DNA of 64,000 nucleotides from an uncultured Treponema sp. (GTDB lineage Bacteria > Spirochaetota > Spirochaetia > Treponematales > Treponemataceae), in assembly GCA_934667505.1 (NCBI GenBank), contig CAKULY010000002.1:1-64000 (forward strand). The letters run 5' to 3'. The position numbers were made by a program, and so were the translations under genes. Under the pieces are notes generated by a model. It worked only from the letters and a program-made list of their open reading frames with translations. It searched no databases and was not told the DNA's origin. Each line of letters begins with the position of its first letter. Position 1 is the stretch's first letter. Positions 8,329-17,274 of this stretch are shown here, piece after piece.

Positions 8329-9141
8329 ATTATACGTGTACAGTGAACCGTCCGCTTGTGAATAATCGTGTTTGTTGTCGTCCCAGTTGCTTGTATCAAG
8401 TTCTATTTGATTATCGTTTGTATTTTCAATAGAAAGTTCGCTTTCTAAAGGTAAAGACCAATAGATTACTGTGTAGTCAAGAGTTGTATTCTTTTCAATT
8501 TTTTCTAAAATAAAACTTTCTACGCTAAATGAAGAAGTCAAAAAATCAGAGCTTAAAACTGAACGCAAATCAATTTCTTTTGTTAAAGGGGCATCTTCAG
8601 TGATTCTAAAAACTCTGCTTTTTGAACTGTTTGTTGCAATCATAGAGATTGCCCAGTTCGTTGTATCTGTTAATTCAGAAGGGAAATCAAAGGAGCCTGT
8701 TGCAATTTCAATAATGCTTTTTTCTTTGTCAAATGAAAGGGCAATATCGCTAGATGGGGCTGTATGCAATTCGCCTATGCCGTTAGGATTAGAAACAGGT
8801 TCTGACCAGTCGACTTTTTTAGAATAATCTTCATAAGTATAGCGAACGCAATATGAATATGAGCTTGAAGAATCTACAAAACTGTCTGTAAAAACGTAAG
8901 AAACAGAATTGTCTTTCTCTCCTGGAATAATTTCTCCAATATTGTATTCGACTTCGGAATTTTTTATCTTTCTGTAGATATTTATGTATTTTGCTTTTTT
9001 ATCTGCAGGAACTGCAATTACAATACCAGATTCTTTTGCCTCTACACCTAACTTTTTTTCTTCTTCAGGGTCTTGCATCGTGCAGCTAATAAGGGAAGAT
9101 AATAAAAATAAAAGTCCCATATTCAATAAAAGTTTTTTCAT
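8326..9141 (-). CDS. Lipoprotein with fibronectin III-like stretch, function unknown
   Basis: The 271-residue product starts at the ATG at 9141, which has GTGAGG seven bases upstream; a GTG at 9153 is a poorer start. A lipoprotein signal MKKLLLNMGLLFLLSSLISC ends in a lipobox. Residues 35-120 (KYINIYRKIKN...YSYCVRYTY) resemble a fibronectin III-like fold with aromatic-rich strands. The rest has no motif I know. The last codons run into a foldback repeat, so the present C-terminus may have been changed by that element. Likely an outer-envelope or periplasmic lipoprotein. Confidence 0.7.
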   Translation of the reverse strand: MKKLLLNMGLLFLLSSLISCTMQDPEEEKKLGVEAKESGIVIAVPADKKAKYINIYRKIKNSEVEYNIGEIIPGEKDNSVSYVFTDSFVDSSSSYSYCVRYTYEDYSKKVDWSEPVSNPNGIGELHTAPSSDIALSFDKEKSIIEIATGSFDFPSELTDTTNWAISMIATNSSKSRVFRITEDAPLTKEIDLRSVLSSDFLTSSFSVESFILEKIEKNTTLDYTVIYWSLPLESELSIENTNDNQIELDTSNWDDNKHDYSQADGSLYTYN

Positions 9142-9214
9142 AAAATGCCTCACAATATTTTCGGCACAATATTATCAAAACTTTAAATTGAATATGCAAA
9201 GCAAAATATTTAAC

Positions 9215-12200
9215 CTATTTTGCCGCAAAAACAGCTACTGTCTTAGGTTTTATTTGAACAACGGAACCTGCTTTAATGGAATTGTTTTGTTCTTTTGAAA
9301 AATTGCAGCCATCAGTTACCAATATCCAATTACCTTCTTGTGGCAAAGCATATTTTAAATCGGAATTTATAGGATTTGCTAAAATTATGATTTTTTTCCA
9401 AGAATCGCCGCACTTTGCTCCGTCTAGTTCCCAAGCAAGCGCTTGTTCAGGAAGTCCTGCTTGTTTGTTGTCAATAAAACGCAACGCTTTTACAAGAGTT
9501 TTTTCATCAGCAATTCTGAATGCAGAATGTTTTTTTCTTAAATCAATAAGATTTTTTACGTATTCCACAACAGAATGTTTTTGAATGCAACGCTGCCAGT
9601 CAAGAGCATTTATTCTGTCGCAGGCGTTATAACTGTTCCTCATAAATGCGCGCTTTTTGTCATCCGTGTAACCAATATCGTAAAGAACTGGATTTTGAGC
9701 CAAAATATCAGATGGAACTTCTTTTGAGCGCATGAATTCCATTCCCGCATGCAAAATTGGCATTCCTTCTGCAAGCAGAACTAACGAAATCGCCATTTTT
9801 TGCATCTGCTCATAATAAGCTTCGTCTTTATCCTGCTCTGTAAGAAAGATTTTGTCTGCGAGCGTGATATTGTCGTGAATTTCAGTGTAGTTTACACTGA
9901 CCCAGGTTTTTTGACTCCACGGATTAGGAGCGGCTGTTCCTTCTATTTTTTTATATTCAACTTGGTGATGCTTTGTTGCTCCTACAATTCCAAATTTCAC
10001 AGCTTCTTTTCTTGAGCCGTCGTGAATAAAGCCTTTTTCTTTGTCGTCAAAAACAGGACCTTTAATTCCGCAGCGAATGGCATCGTTAAAAAATCCGATT
10101 TCTGGCATTTTGCTGCTGTTAGACTGGCATGCGCTTATCATTTTTTTTGCTCTGTACATGTCCCAGCCTTCGCCGTAAATTAAAACATCTTTTTTAATTT
10201 TTCTAAGAGCGTCTCTTATCGTGTTCATGGTTGCAACATCGTGCAGTCCCATTAAGTCAAACCTAAATCCGCAAAGCTTGTATTCGCTGAGCCAATAGCA
10301 AAGCGTGTCAACCATGTATTTGCGGAACATTTCTCGCTCGCTTGCAGTATCTTCGCCGGCTCCAGAGTAGCCTTCTACGCGGAAAAAATATCCCGGCACG
10401 CTGGTTCCAAGCCCCTGATGAAGCCCGTCGTTCACGTGGTTGTAAACAACGTCCATAATCACGCCGATTCCTTCGTCTGCGAATGCTTTTATCATGGTTT
10501 TTAGTTCTTTTATTCTAACTTCGCCATCGTATGGGTCAGTAGAATAAGAGCCTTCTGGAAGCGCGTAGTTTTCAGGATCGTAGCCCCAGTTGAATGTTCC
10601 AAAGGTTATTTTTTTCTTATAGTTTTCGTCGTCCATCCGGCTTTCGTCAACTGAGCGGAAATCAAAAATCGGCAGAAATTGAACATGGGTTATGCCAAGA
10701 GATTTTATATGGTCAAAACCGGTTGGAATTCCGTTTATTGCAGTACCTTTTTGGCAAGCCGCCAAATAAGTGCGTTTTATTTTTGAAGAGCCGTTCCAAG
10801 AATCGCTAGAAGAAATGTCGGCAACGTGTACTTCATAAGCGATTACATCTGCTGCAGAAGCAACAACTGGAAGTTTTACATTTTCCCAGCCCTGTGGATT
10901 TGTTCGGCTCAAATCCACAACCATTGAACGAATGCCGTTTACGCCGCTAGCTTTTGCGTAAGGATCTGAACTTATGTTCTGCACGCCGTGAACGGTGACT
11001 TCATACAAATAATAAATTCCGTGCAAGTCGCCTTTTACGCAGGTTTCCCAAATGCCTTCTGAGCCATCTGCGTTTTTTTTGTGCAAAGGAATTTCTTTAA
11101 AACATTCTGATTTGTTTCCATCTTTAAAAAGTCTTAAAACAACTTGTTTTGCAGTTGGAGTCCATAGGCGGAAAACAGTTTTTCTTTTTGAATATATTGC
11201 GCCAAGTTCCGCGCTTGTAAGATATTTTTTCTTAAAATCGTCTGAATCAAAATACCATTCCAATGCGGCGGTATTTTCCCCTCCGGAAGTTTTGCTTTTC
11301 ATTCTTTCGCTAAGAATTAAGTTGTACAAGTAGTCCTTTTTCTTTTCGCTTCCGCACCAAGGATTGTCAAGATTGTGCTGTTCAAACGGCGTCTTTATCC
11401 ATTTTTTAGGGCAAGCGAATTTTTCGTAAGTTTCGGAATTTTTAATTTTGATGGAAAATTCGGTTGCCTGTTCAGCTTTTAAAGGATGACCATTAATTGA
11501 AAGTTCCGCGTTTAGGGTCGATGAATGGAGAACCGTTGAGCAATTGTACGATTTTCCGTTGCGAACTATTTTTACGGAAATTGAACTTTCAGTTCCAAAC
11601 GGCAAAGTCGCGTTAAAACTGCCGCAGCCAGAAGGAAGATGAGGATTTAGTTCTAAAGAGTTTTCTAAAAGATTGCATTTAAAGCCAATTAAATCCTGGA
11701 CGATGTTTCTTACGAACTCGGCAACGCTCCAAGCTTGGCTAAAAGTACCGGAAAGTTTTGGATTCCCGTTGGAATCTGGACGGGCATGAATATTTTCGCT
11801 CAAGGAACCTGCGCAACCCATTTCCATAATCATTTTAGATTCATTCATCAAAATGGCGGCAGGTTTTGCAGGTAAAAGACCATTTTCTTCTAAAGCGCAG
11901 GCAGAAACGTACATTCCTGTGTTCCATTCCCAAATTGTGCCATTGTGATAAGCCGCATCTTTGTGATACCAAGCGGGATTTTCGTGTTCTGGGTGAAACA
12001 ATGGGTCTTCGGGGCTTAAACTGTAAAGCCCAAAAGGATTTACAAGCTCTCGTTCAACATTTGCTATTACAATTTTTGAGTGATTTTCGTCAACAAAACT
12101 GTTTTCTTCGCTTTTTGGCAGAATTGAAGGAATTGTTATGGTCATAAGTTGATTAGGTCTTACTCGCATATCCTTTGCCCATTCGCCATAGCCGCCTTCA

Positions 12201-13552
12201 AGAAGGTGGTCTGCCATTGCATTGCAATCGTTGTTCCAAAAAATTCTATTAAAAGAATCTTTTACTTTGGCAGCTTTTTGCGCATAGTCTTTTGATTTTT
12301 CGTAGTCTTCAAAATATGAACAGACAAAACTTCCAATTCTAAGAGCTGTAAACCAAAGAGCTTGAATGTCATTTGCTCTGTTTCCGCGTGGCGACCAAGG
12401 CTGATTGTTTTTAATTCTAGCATCCATCCAAGTATCAGCATCGCCGTGCATTAAAAATCCGTGTTCATCGCAACGCTTTGCATCTGCATCAAGGGCAATA
12501 AGAATTGTATCTTTTAATTTTTCAAGAATGGCTTTGTCGCCAGAGTAAAGAATGTATTCCCAAACGCCGCGAATAAACCACAAAGTTCCATCTGCCGTAT
12601 TGTAAATAACATCGTTTTTATCTCTGTAGCGATTAGGAATTCTTCCGTAGGTCGGGCTTTCTTTATTTAAGTCTTGAAATCCTGCGAATCCTAAAAGGAC
12701 GTCTTTTGCTTCTTCAAAGCAACCTGAATTTAAAAGAGTTCCGCACAGAGAAATAAATGTGTCCCTTCCCCAGTTGTCTCTAAACCAGCGCAGGCCAGCC
12801 CAAATTCCGCGGTAGGAACTTCCGTGGTCTTTTGTTGCAAGAAGCCAGCCGCTAAAGCGGGCCCATGCAAACGCTTCGTCAAATCTTTTGACTCCGCTCT
12901 GAATGTAGCATTTTTCAAGAAATTCTTTTATCTTTTTGCAGTGGACGGCAATCGCATTTTCGGTTGCAAGGCGGACAGCTTTTTTTACGGCTGCTGCGCA
13001 GTCTTTTTCGAATACAAGATACCAGCCTTTTGAAGAGAACTTTTCTTCCTGATTCGGCTGTTTTTCATTGCAAAACAAGTTTAAGGTATCCGGATTTTCT
13101 GCATAATTGAAATCAAAATCTCCAGCTATGGCAAAACCTATGTCGCTGGAAAGAACGTGAATTCCGTCGACTAGTTCCATTTTCCAGCAAGGAATTTTTA
13201 CATCATTTGAAGTGTCTTCATCAGGATTAAAATCATAGCGCACAGTGTTGTAAAATAAGTCTTTTATGCCAATATTTTGCAATGAAGAAATATAAAAAGC
13301 CTGCTCGTCGAGCAGGAGCGAGGCTTCAAGAATATTTTTTCCAAAAAAAGCCCTAAATCCATAAGGGTAAACGTTTATATAATCGGCATCGCAAAGCGAA
13401 TGTCCGTAGGCAAGAATGTCTGTAAAATATCTTGCTGAATTTTGCCAGTATCCATTGTTTTCGTTATTTTTGAATTCGTACTCAAAGTATCCGTTTTTGC
13501 GGTCCGTCCACGCCATTCGGCGGTTGCCATCTGTAAGAAGTTTTATATGCAT
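9215..13552 (-). CDS. Glycogen-debranching enzyme (GH133) fused to type I pullulanase (GH13)
   Basis: A 1445-residue two-enzyme fusion without signal peptide. Residues 1-720 look like an amylo-alpha-1,6-glucosidase: RDNWGRDTFISL, YNTADGTLWFIRG, TWMDAR (about 375) and GTIWEWNTG. Residues 785-1445 form a type I pullulanase: a CBM48-like start (VFRLWTPTAKQVVLRLF), the signature FNWGYDP (about 989; usually YNWGYDP), the nucleophile in GFRFDLMGLHD (about 1096), the acid/base in YGEGWD (about 1128) and the stabiliser in YTEIHDN (about 1220). All three GH13 catalytic residues are present. Both halves cleave alpha-1,6 branches in glycogen, starch dextrins or pullulan, here probably in the cytoplasm. 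A leaderless promoter precedes it. It lies near the divergent GH31 gene. Confidence 0.92.
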   Translation of the reverse strand: MHIKLLTDGNRRMAWTDRKNGYFEYEFKNNENNGYWQNSARYFTDILAYGHSLCDADYINVYPYGFRAFFGKNILEASLLLDEQAFYISSLQNIGIKDLFYNTVRYDFNPDEDTSNDVKIPCWKMELVDGIHVLSSDIGFAIAGDFDFNYAENPDTLNLFCNEKQPNQEEKFSSKGWYLVFEKDCAAAVKKAVRLATENAIAVHCKKIKEFLEKCYIQSGVKRFDEAFAWARFSGWLLATKDHGSSYRGIWAGLRWFRDNWGRDTFISLCGTLLNSGCFEEAKDVLLGFAGFQDLNKESPTYGRIPNRYRDKNDVIYNTADGTLWFIRGVWEYILYSGDKAILEKLKDTILIALDADAKRCDEHGFLMHGDADTWMDARIKNNQPWSPRGNRANDIQALWFTALRIGSFVCSYFEDYEKSKDYAQKAAKVKDSFNRIFWNNDCNAMADHLLEGGYGEWAKDMRVRPNQLMTITIPSILPKSEENSFVDENHSKIVIANVERELVNPFGLYSLSPEDPLFHPEHENPAWYHKDAAYHNGTIWEWNTGMYVSACALEENGLLPAKPAAILMNESKMIMEMGCAGSLSENIHARPDSNGNPKLSGTFSQAWSVAEFVRNIVQDLIGFKCNLLENSLELNPHLPSGCGSFNATLPFGTESSISVKIVRNGKSYNCSTVLHSSTLNAELSINGHPLKAEQATEFSIKIKNSETYEKFACPKKWIKTPFEQHNLDNPWCGSEKKKDYLYNLILSERMKSKTSGGENTAALEWYFDSDDFKKKYLTSAELGAIYSKRKTVFRLWTPTAKQVVLRLFKDGNKSECFKEIPLHKKNADGSEGIWETCVKGDLHGIYYLYEVTVHGVQNISSDPYAKASGVNGIRSMVVDLSRTNPQGWENVKLPVVASAADVIAYEVHVADISSSDSWNGSSKIKRTYLAACQKGTAINGIPTGFDHIKSLGITHVQFLPIFDFRSVDESRMDDENYKKKITFGTFNWGYDPENYALPEGSYSTDPYDGEVRIKELKTMIKAFADEGIGVIMDVVYNHVNDGLHQGLGTSVPGYFFRVEGYSGAGEDTASEREMFRKYMVDTLCYWLSEYKLCGFRFDLMGLHDVATMNTIRDALRKIKKDVLIYGEGWDMYRAKKMISACQSNSSKMPEIGFFNDAIRCGIKGPVFDDKEKGFIHDGSRKEAVKFGIVGATKHHQVEYKKIEGTAAPNPWSQKTWVSVNYTEIHDNITLADKIFLTEQDKDEAYYEQMQKMAISLVLLAEGMPILHAGMEFMRSKEVPSDILAQNPVLYDIGYTDDKKRAFMRNSYNACDRINALDWQRCIQKHSVVEYVKNLIDLRKKHSAFRIADEKTLVKALRFIDNKQAGLPEQALAWELDGAKCGDSWKKIIILANPINSDLKYALPQEGNWILVTDGCNFSKEQNNSIKAGSVVQIKPKTVAVFAAK

Positions 13553-13588
13553 ATTATTTAGAATATCCTAGTTATTTTTGTTTCGCAA
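13553..13588 (-). promoter_or_regulatory. Predicted leaderless promoter of the debranching-enzyme fusion gene
   Basis: On the minus strand TTGCGA (13583-13588), a 17-base spacer and TATTCT (13560-13565) are followed after seven bases by the ATG ending at 13552. No ribosome binding site lies in the expected position. Confidence 0.5.
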
Positions 13589-13627
13589 TAGATTTTTAAT
13601 CTCTTATAGCGTAAAATTAAGTAGATT

Positions 13628-13940
13628 GAAGGCTGAGTTTTTAGAAAAATGAATAAAAGCGTAAGCAAATTTACAATTTGTGAAGATTTTGTGCGATAAG
13701 ACCAGTTAAGGGGATGTCCCAAAAGTATCTTTTCTGTCATTTTCGGGCTTGACCCGAAAATCTAAATGCATATATTGCAATCATTTAGAGATTGTCGTAT
13801 CAAGTACGACAATGACATTTAGAACTTATTAGACATCCCCCAAACCGATTCAAACGAAGTGCGAGCACAACCATCTGTAGCAAATTGTAAATTTGATGAG
13901 AGCGTTTTTTACAATTTATAAAAACTCGGCTTTCAAGCTA
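13628..13940. repeat. Dispersed foldback repeat, long form (copy 3), carrying the 131-bp element
   Basis: The left arm (GGCTGAGTTTTTAGAAAAAT...TTTACAATTTGTGAAG) and right arm (GCAAATTGTAAATTTG...TTATAAAAACTCGGC) are inverted copies. At the centre, where other copies have a small GGTTGC..GCAACC palindrome, this one holds the 131-bp MITE-like element (13710-13840). This accounts for nearly all of the 410-base gap between the two glycosidase genes. Confidence 0.75.
13710..13840 (+). mobile_element. 131-bp MITE-like element, left copy
   Basis: It begins GGGGATGTCCCAAAAG and ends TTAGACATCCCC, so its termini are inverted repeats (GGGGATGTC/GACATCCCC). It contains inner palindromes (TTCGGGCTTGACCCGAA and GTCGTATCAAGTACGAC). 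It encodes nothing. The reverse complement recurs at 16162-16292 with about two mismatches. Confidence 0.8.
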
Positions 13941-13962
13941 TTATCAAGATAGGAAAATGCTT

Positions 13963-16146
13963 ATGAAAAAGAAAATTACATTTATTCTGTTGGTATCGCT
14001 TTGTTTTTTTGCGAACGCGGCTACAAAGCTTACTCTTTCAAATGGCATAAAGCTGACATTTGAAGGCTGCGCAGATAATTCTGTAAGAATTGAAGCTATT
14101 TGCAAGACAGGCTCTGCTCCTGCAAAAGCGCTTGAACTAAAGCGAAAGGCTTCAAAGGACCAGTTCGTTCTAGCTGGAGATTCTTATGTCTGGAGAGATT
14201 ATGCGCTAAAACCTTCAGAAGACGGATATTCCATTTTATTTAAGGGAAAAGAACTTTATTCTTCAAAATTTGTAGAAGAAAAAAAGGTTCTTCGAGAACT
14301 TAGGACATGGAGCGAAGCGAAGTCTTTTTACGGATTTGGTCAAGCAGGCAGAAAAACGGATTTAAGAAACCAGTCGTTTACTATTTTTAATGTTTCAAAA
14401 TATGGCGACCATGCATACATCTTTGTTCCGTTCTATTTTACAGAAAAGGCGACAAGCGTTTATTACAATGCAAACGGAAAAGACTGGATTTTCTTTCAAG
14501 ACGGCGAAGATTGCCAGGCATACACAAGCCTTTACAAAAGAATTGAAAGCTACGTTTGCCAGGAAGAAAATGTTAAAGATTGCGTAAGAAAGTTTTACAA
14601 AGAAACTGAAACTTCTTGCATGCTGCCAAAGTGGGCTTATGGTTATATTCAGTCAAAGTATGGATATAAGACCCAGCAGGAAGTGGTTGATCTTGTAAAT
14701 GATTTTAAAAAGCACGACATTCCTCTTGATGCAGTTGTGCTTGATTTGTTTTGGTTTAGGAAGATGGGCGATATTTATTGGACTAGCCCCGATTTTCCAA
14801 ATCCGCAAGAGCTTGACAATTTTATGGAAGAAAACGGTGTTAAACTCATTACAATAACAGAACCTTTCTTTTCAACTGCAAGCCAAAACTATAAGGATTT
14901 AAAATCCATGAACCTTTTGTGCAAGGACAAAAAAGGTAAGATTGTTCTTTGGCGTGACTGGTGGCTTGTAGACAAAGACCGCGAAGGAGGACTTTTTAAT
15001 CCTCTTGGCAAAAAGGCGTCTAAATTTATGGGAAGCCGCTATTCTAAAATGGTAGAAAGTGGAATTGACGGTTTTTGGACGGATTTAGGCGAGCCAGAAG
15101 GTGCAAAAGACTCAATTTTTTACGGAAAATATCCTGAGCAGGTATTTCACAATTACTACAATTACTATTGGTCAAAAGCTCTTTTTGAAGGAATGAAGGC
15201 TGAGCATCCTGACAAGCGAATTTTTATAATGTCGCGTTCGGGAACTACAGGAAGCGGAAAATTTAATGTTTCTGTATGGTCTGGCGATGTCGCAGTAAGC
15301 TGGCCAAGTCTTTCAAATCAGGTTGCTTACGGAGTAAATACTGGATTAAGCGGATTGCCGTATTGGGGCAGCGATGTCGGCGGTTTTACTCCAGAAGAAA
15401 GTCCTGAAGAACTTTATGTTCGTTGGCAGCAGTTTGGCGCGTTTACTCCAATTTACAGAGCGCATGGAACTGGAGCGCGAGAACCTTATGCATATTCAAA
15501 AGAAGCAGAAGAAATTACAAGAAATGCAATAAAAACTAGAAAAGCTTTGCTGCCATATATTTATTCAACCGCAAGACAAACAATGAATGGAATTCCAATG
15601 ATGCGGCCGATGTTCTTTGAGGATTCAGAAATTCCTTCAGAGTATAATTCTACGCAGTATATGTTTGGAGATTCAATTTTGGTTTCTCCAATATGCAAGC
15701 CAAAAATGCTGGAAGCTGAACATACAACTTATCTTCCGGAAGGAAACTGGTACAACTTTTATAGTCTGGAAAAAGTTTCTATTCAAAAAGGGAAAAATCT
15801 TGTTACCACAAAAAATGAACTTAGCCAGATTCCTGTTTTTATAAAGGAAGGAGCTGTAATTCCTGCCCAAAAAGATGGCGAAAACTATATTTTTGTAATT
15901 CCTGCAGAAAATGTGCAAAACACATTTACTTTGTACAATGACGATGGCGAAAGCGAACAGTATAAAGAAGGCTCTTTTGCCGAACTTCAGCTTTCTCTTT
16001 CTGGAAACAGTCTTAAAGGCAAAGTTGAAGGCGACCAAAAGTTCCTTGCGGATTCGTATACAATTGTAGTGCCAGCAAAGAACGGAACTTTTAGCAAGCA
16101 AAAAGTTTTACTAGATGAGCTTTGCAGTGGAATTCAACTAAAGTAA
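13963..16146 (+). CDS. Secreted GH31-family alpha-glucosidase/alpha-xylosidase
   Basis: The 727-residue protein starts at the ATG at 13963, nine bases after AGGA; an ATG two codons earlier is less well placed. The signal peptide MKKKITFILLVSLCFFANA predicts export. The GH31 catalytic nucleophile lies in GFWTDLGEPE (about residue 372) and the acid/base in VSVWSGDVAVSW (about 440). RSGTTGSGKF and YRAHGTGAREP also fit the family. GH31 acts on alpha-1,4, alpha-1,6 or alpha-xyloside ends; the exact substrate cannot be read from motifs. With the intracellular debranching fusion next door it fits starch or dextrin use. Inverted copies of the 131-bp element flank it. Confidence 0.88.
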   Translation: MKKKITFILLVSLCFFANAATKLTLSNGIKLTFEGCADNSVRIEAICKTGSAPAKALELKRKASKDQFVLAGDSYVWRDYALKPSEDGYSILFKGKELYSSKFVEEKKVLRELRTWSEAKSFYGFGQAGRKTDLRNQSFTIFNVSKYGDHAYIFVPFYFTEKATSVYYNANGKDWIFFQDGEDCQAYTSLYKRIESYVCQEENVKDCVRKFYKETETSCMLPKWAYGYIQSKYGYKTQQEVVDLVNDFKKHDIPLDAVVLDLFWFRKMGDIYWTSPDFPNPQELDNFMEENGVKLITITEPFFSTASQNYKDLKSMNLLCKDKKGKIVLWRDWWLVDKDREGGLFNPLGKKASKFMGSRYSKMVESGIDGFWTDLGEPEGAKDSIFYGKYPEQVFHNYYNYYWSKALFEGMKAEHPDKRIFIMSRSGTTGSGKFNVSVWSGDVAVSWPSLSNQVAYGVNTGLSGLPYWGSDVGGFTPEESPEELYVRWQQFGAFTPIYRAHGTGAREPYAYSKEAEEITRNAIKTRKALLPYIYSTARQTMNGIPMMRPMFFEDSEIPSEYNSTQYMFGDSILVSPICKPKMLEAEHTTYLPEGNWYNFYSLEKVSIQKGKNLVTTKNELSQIPVFIKEGAVIPAQKDGENYIFVIPAENVQNTFTLYNDDGESEQYKEGSFAELQLSLSGNSLKGKVEGDQKFLADSYTIVVPAKNGTFSKQKVLLDELCSGIQLK

Positions 16147-16161
16147 ATAAAGTTTATGGAA

Positions 16162-16292
16162 GGGGATGTCTAATAAGTTCTAAATGTCATTGTCGTACTT
16201 GATACAACAATCTCTAAATGATTGCAATATATGCATTTAGATTTTCGGGTCAAGCCCGAAAATGACAGAAAAGATACTTTTGGGACAGCCCC
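16162..16292 (-). mobile_element. 131-bp MITE-like element, right copy (inverted)
   Basis: It reads as the reverse complement of 13710-13840, with about two differences (GATACAACAA for GATACGACAA, and GACAGCCCC for GACATCCCC at its end). It lies 16 bases after the GH31 stop codon and 8 bases before the end of the convergent EFR1 gene. Its palindromes could also terminate transcription. Confidence 0.8.
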
Positions 16293-16299
16293 TTTCGAC

Positions 16300-17274
16300 C
16301 TATAAAGAAATGCCTGCTTCTAACAACTTTTTGTCGATTCTTTTGTAATAATTTTTGTAAAGCCACGGATGTAAATCGTCGTATTCCTTGCCAATTTGCG
16401 GCGTCTCTATATTTGCATCCAAAGAGTTTTTTTCAATTTGATAAGAACCGTTGATTCTCCATCCATTTAAAAGTCCTATGCTAATTGCGCATTTAGGGCA
16501 ACCGAACGAACACGCTGTGCACATTGTGCATCTGTGCCCAAAAATAAACTTTTTGCCATCAAAGAGAATATTTTCAGTCGGGCAATTTCTTTCGCACTTG
16601 TGGCAAAGAACGCATTTTTCCATATCGACTTTTAGGGTCGGGCCTGCAATTCTGTAATATAGCCATTCTATTCTAAAAAGGGGAACCCAAACTCTTATAA
16701 AAGGATTTATGTGAACGTTCTGCTTTTTGTCTGCCAAAATTTCAGCGCAAGAAAGTTTGGCATAGGCGTTTGCATACAAGGCTTCTCTTTTTACCATTGC
16801 AGGCGTATGCCTAAAAATCATGTTATAAGGCATAACATAATGTTTATCAGAAACAAAACTAAAGCCCTTTTTTTCAAGAAGCGCAATCAATTTTTGCGAA
16901 GAAAATTCATTTATATAAAGACCTTCCCCACTGGTTTTAAAAACAAACGCTTTTTTTGCTGAACTTGATTGAATTTTTGGCAAAAGTTTTGCAAATTCAA
17001 AAAAAGGCAACGGAACATTAAATCCATAAACAGGATGTCCAAAACCTACTAAATCAAATTCGCTAGGAGAAGGAACTTCAAAAAATGCTTCTTTTTTATT
17101 TTTTTTAAGAACAAGCTTTTTTTCGCTTCCATTAAGGTTGTCAGTTTCTAAAATACTTCGGCTTCTTACGTCATAAATAGTTGTTTCATAATCGGTCAGA
17201 TATTTTTTATAGAGTTCCGCAACAAACCTTGTATTTCCTGTTCCCGAAAAAACGTAAATTACAGCTTTTTCCAT
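16300..17274 (-). CDS. EFR1-type flavodoxin/4Fe-4S ferredoxin fusion
   Basis: The N-terminal 160 residues resemble a flavodoxin: VIYVFSGTGNTRFVAELY binds FMN phosphate and VGFGHPVYGFN follows. Around residues 220-265 two cysteine clusters, CVLCHKCERNCP and CTMCTACSFGCP, are typical of a 2[4Fe-4S] ferredoxin. Family knowledge: EFR1 proteins are widespread in anaerobes and their partners are mostly unknown. It overlaps the epimerase gene stop by one base (TAATG), so the two are cotranscribed, which suggests it may supply electrons for a step linked to that enzyme. Confidence 0.85.
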   Translation of the reverse strand: MEKAVIYVFSGTGNTRFVAELYKKYLTDYETTIYDVRSRSILETDNLNGSEKKLVLKKNKKEAFFEVPSPSEFDLVGFGHPVYGFNVPLPFFEFAKLLPKIQSSSAKKAFVFKTSGEGLYINEFSSQKLIALLEKKGFSFVSDKHYVMPYNMIFRHTPAMVKREALYANAYAKLSCAEILADKKQNVHINPFIRVWVPLFRIEWLYYRIAGPTLKVDMEKCVLCHKCERNCPTENILFDGKKFIFGHRCTMCTACSFGCPKCAISIGLLNGWRINGSYQIEKNSLDANIETPQIGKEYDDLHPWLYKNYYKRIDKKLLEAGISL

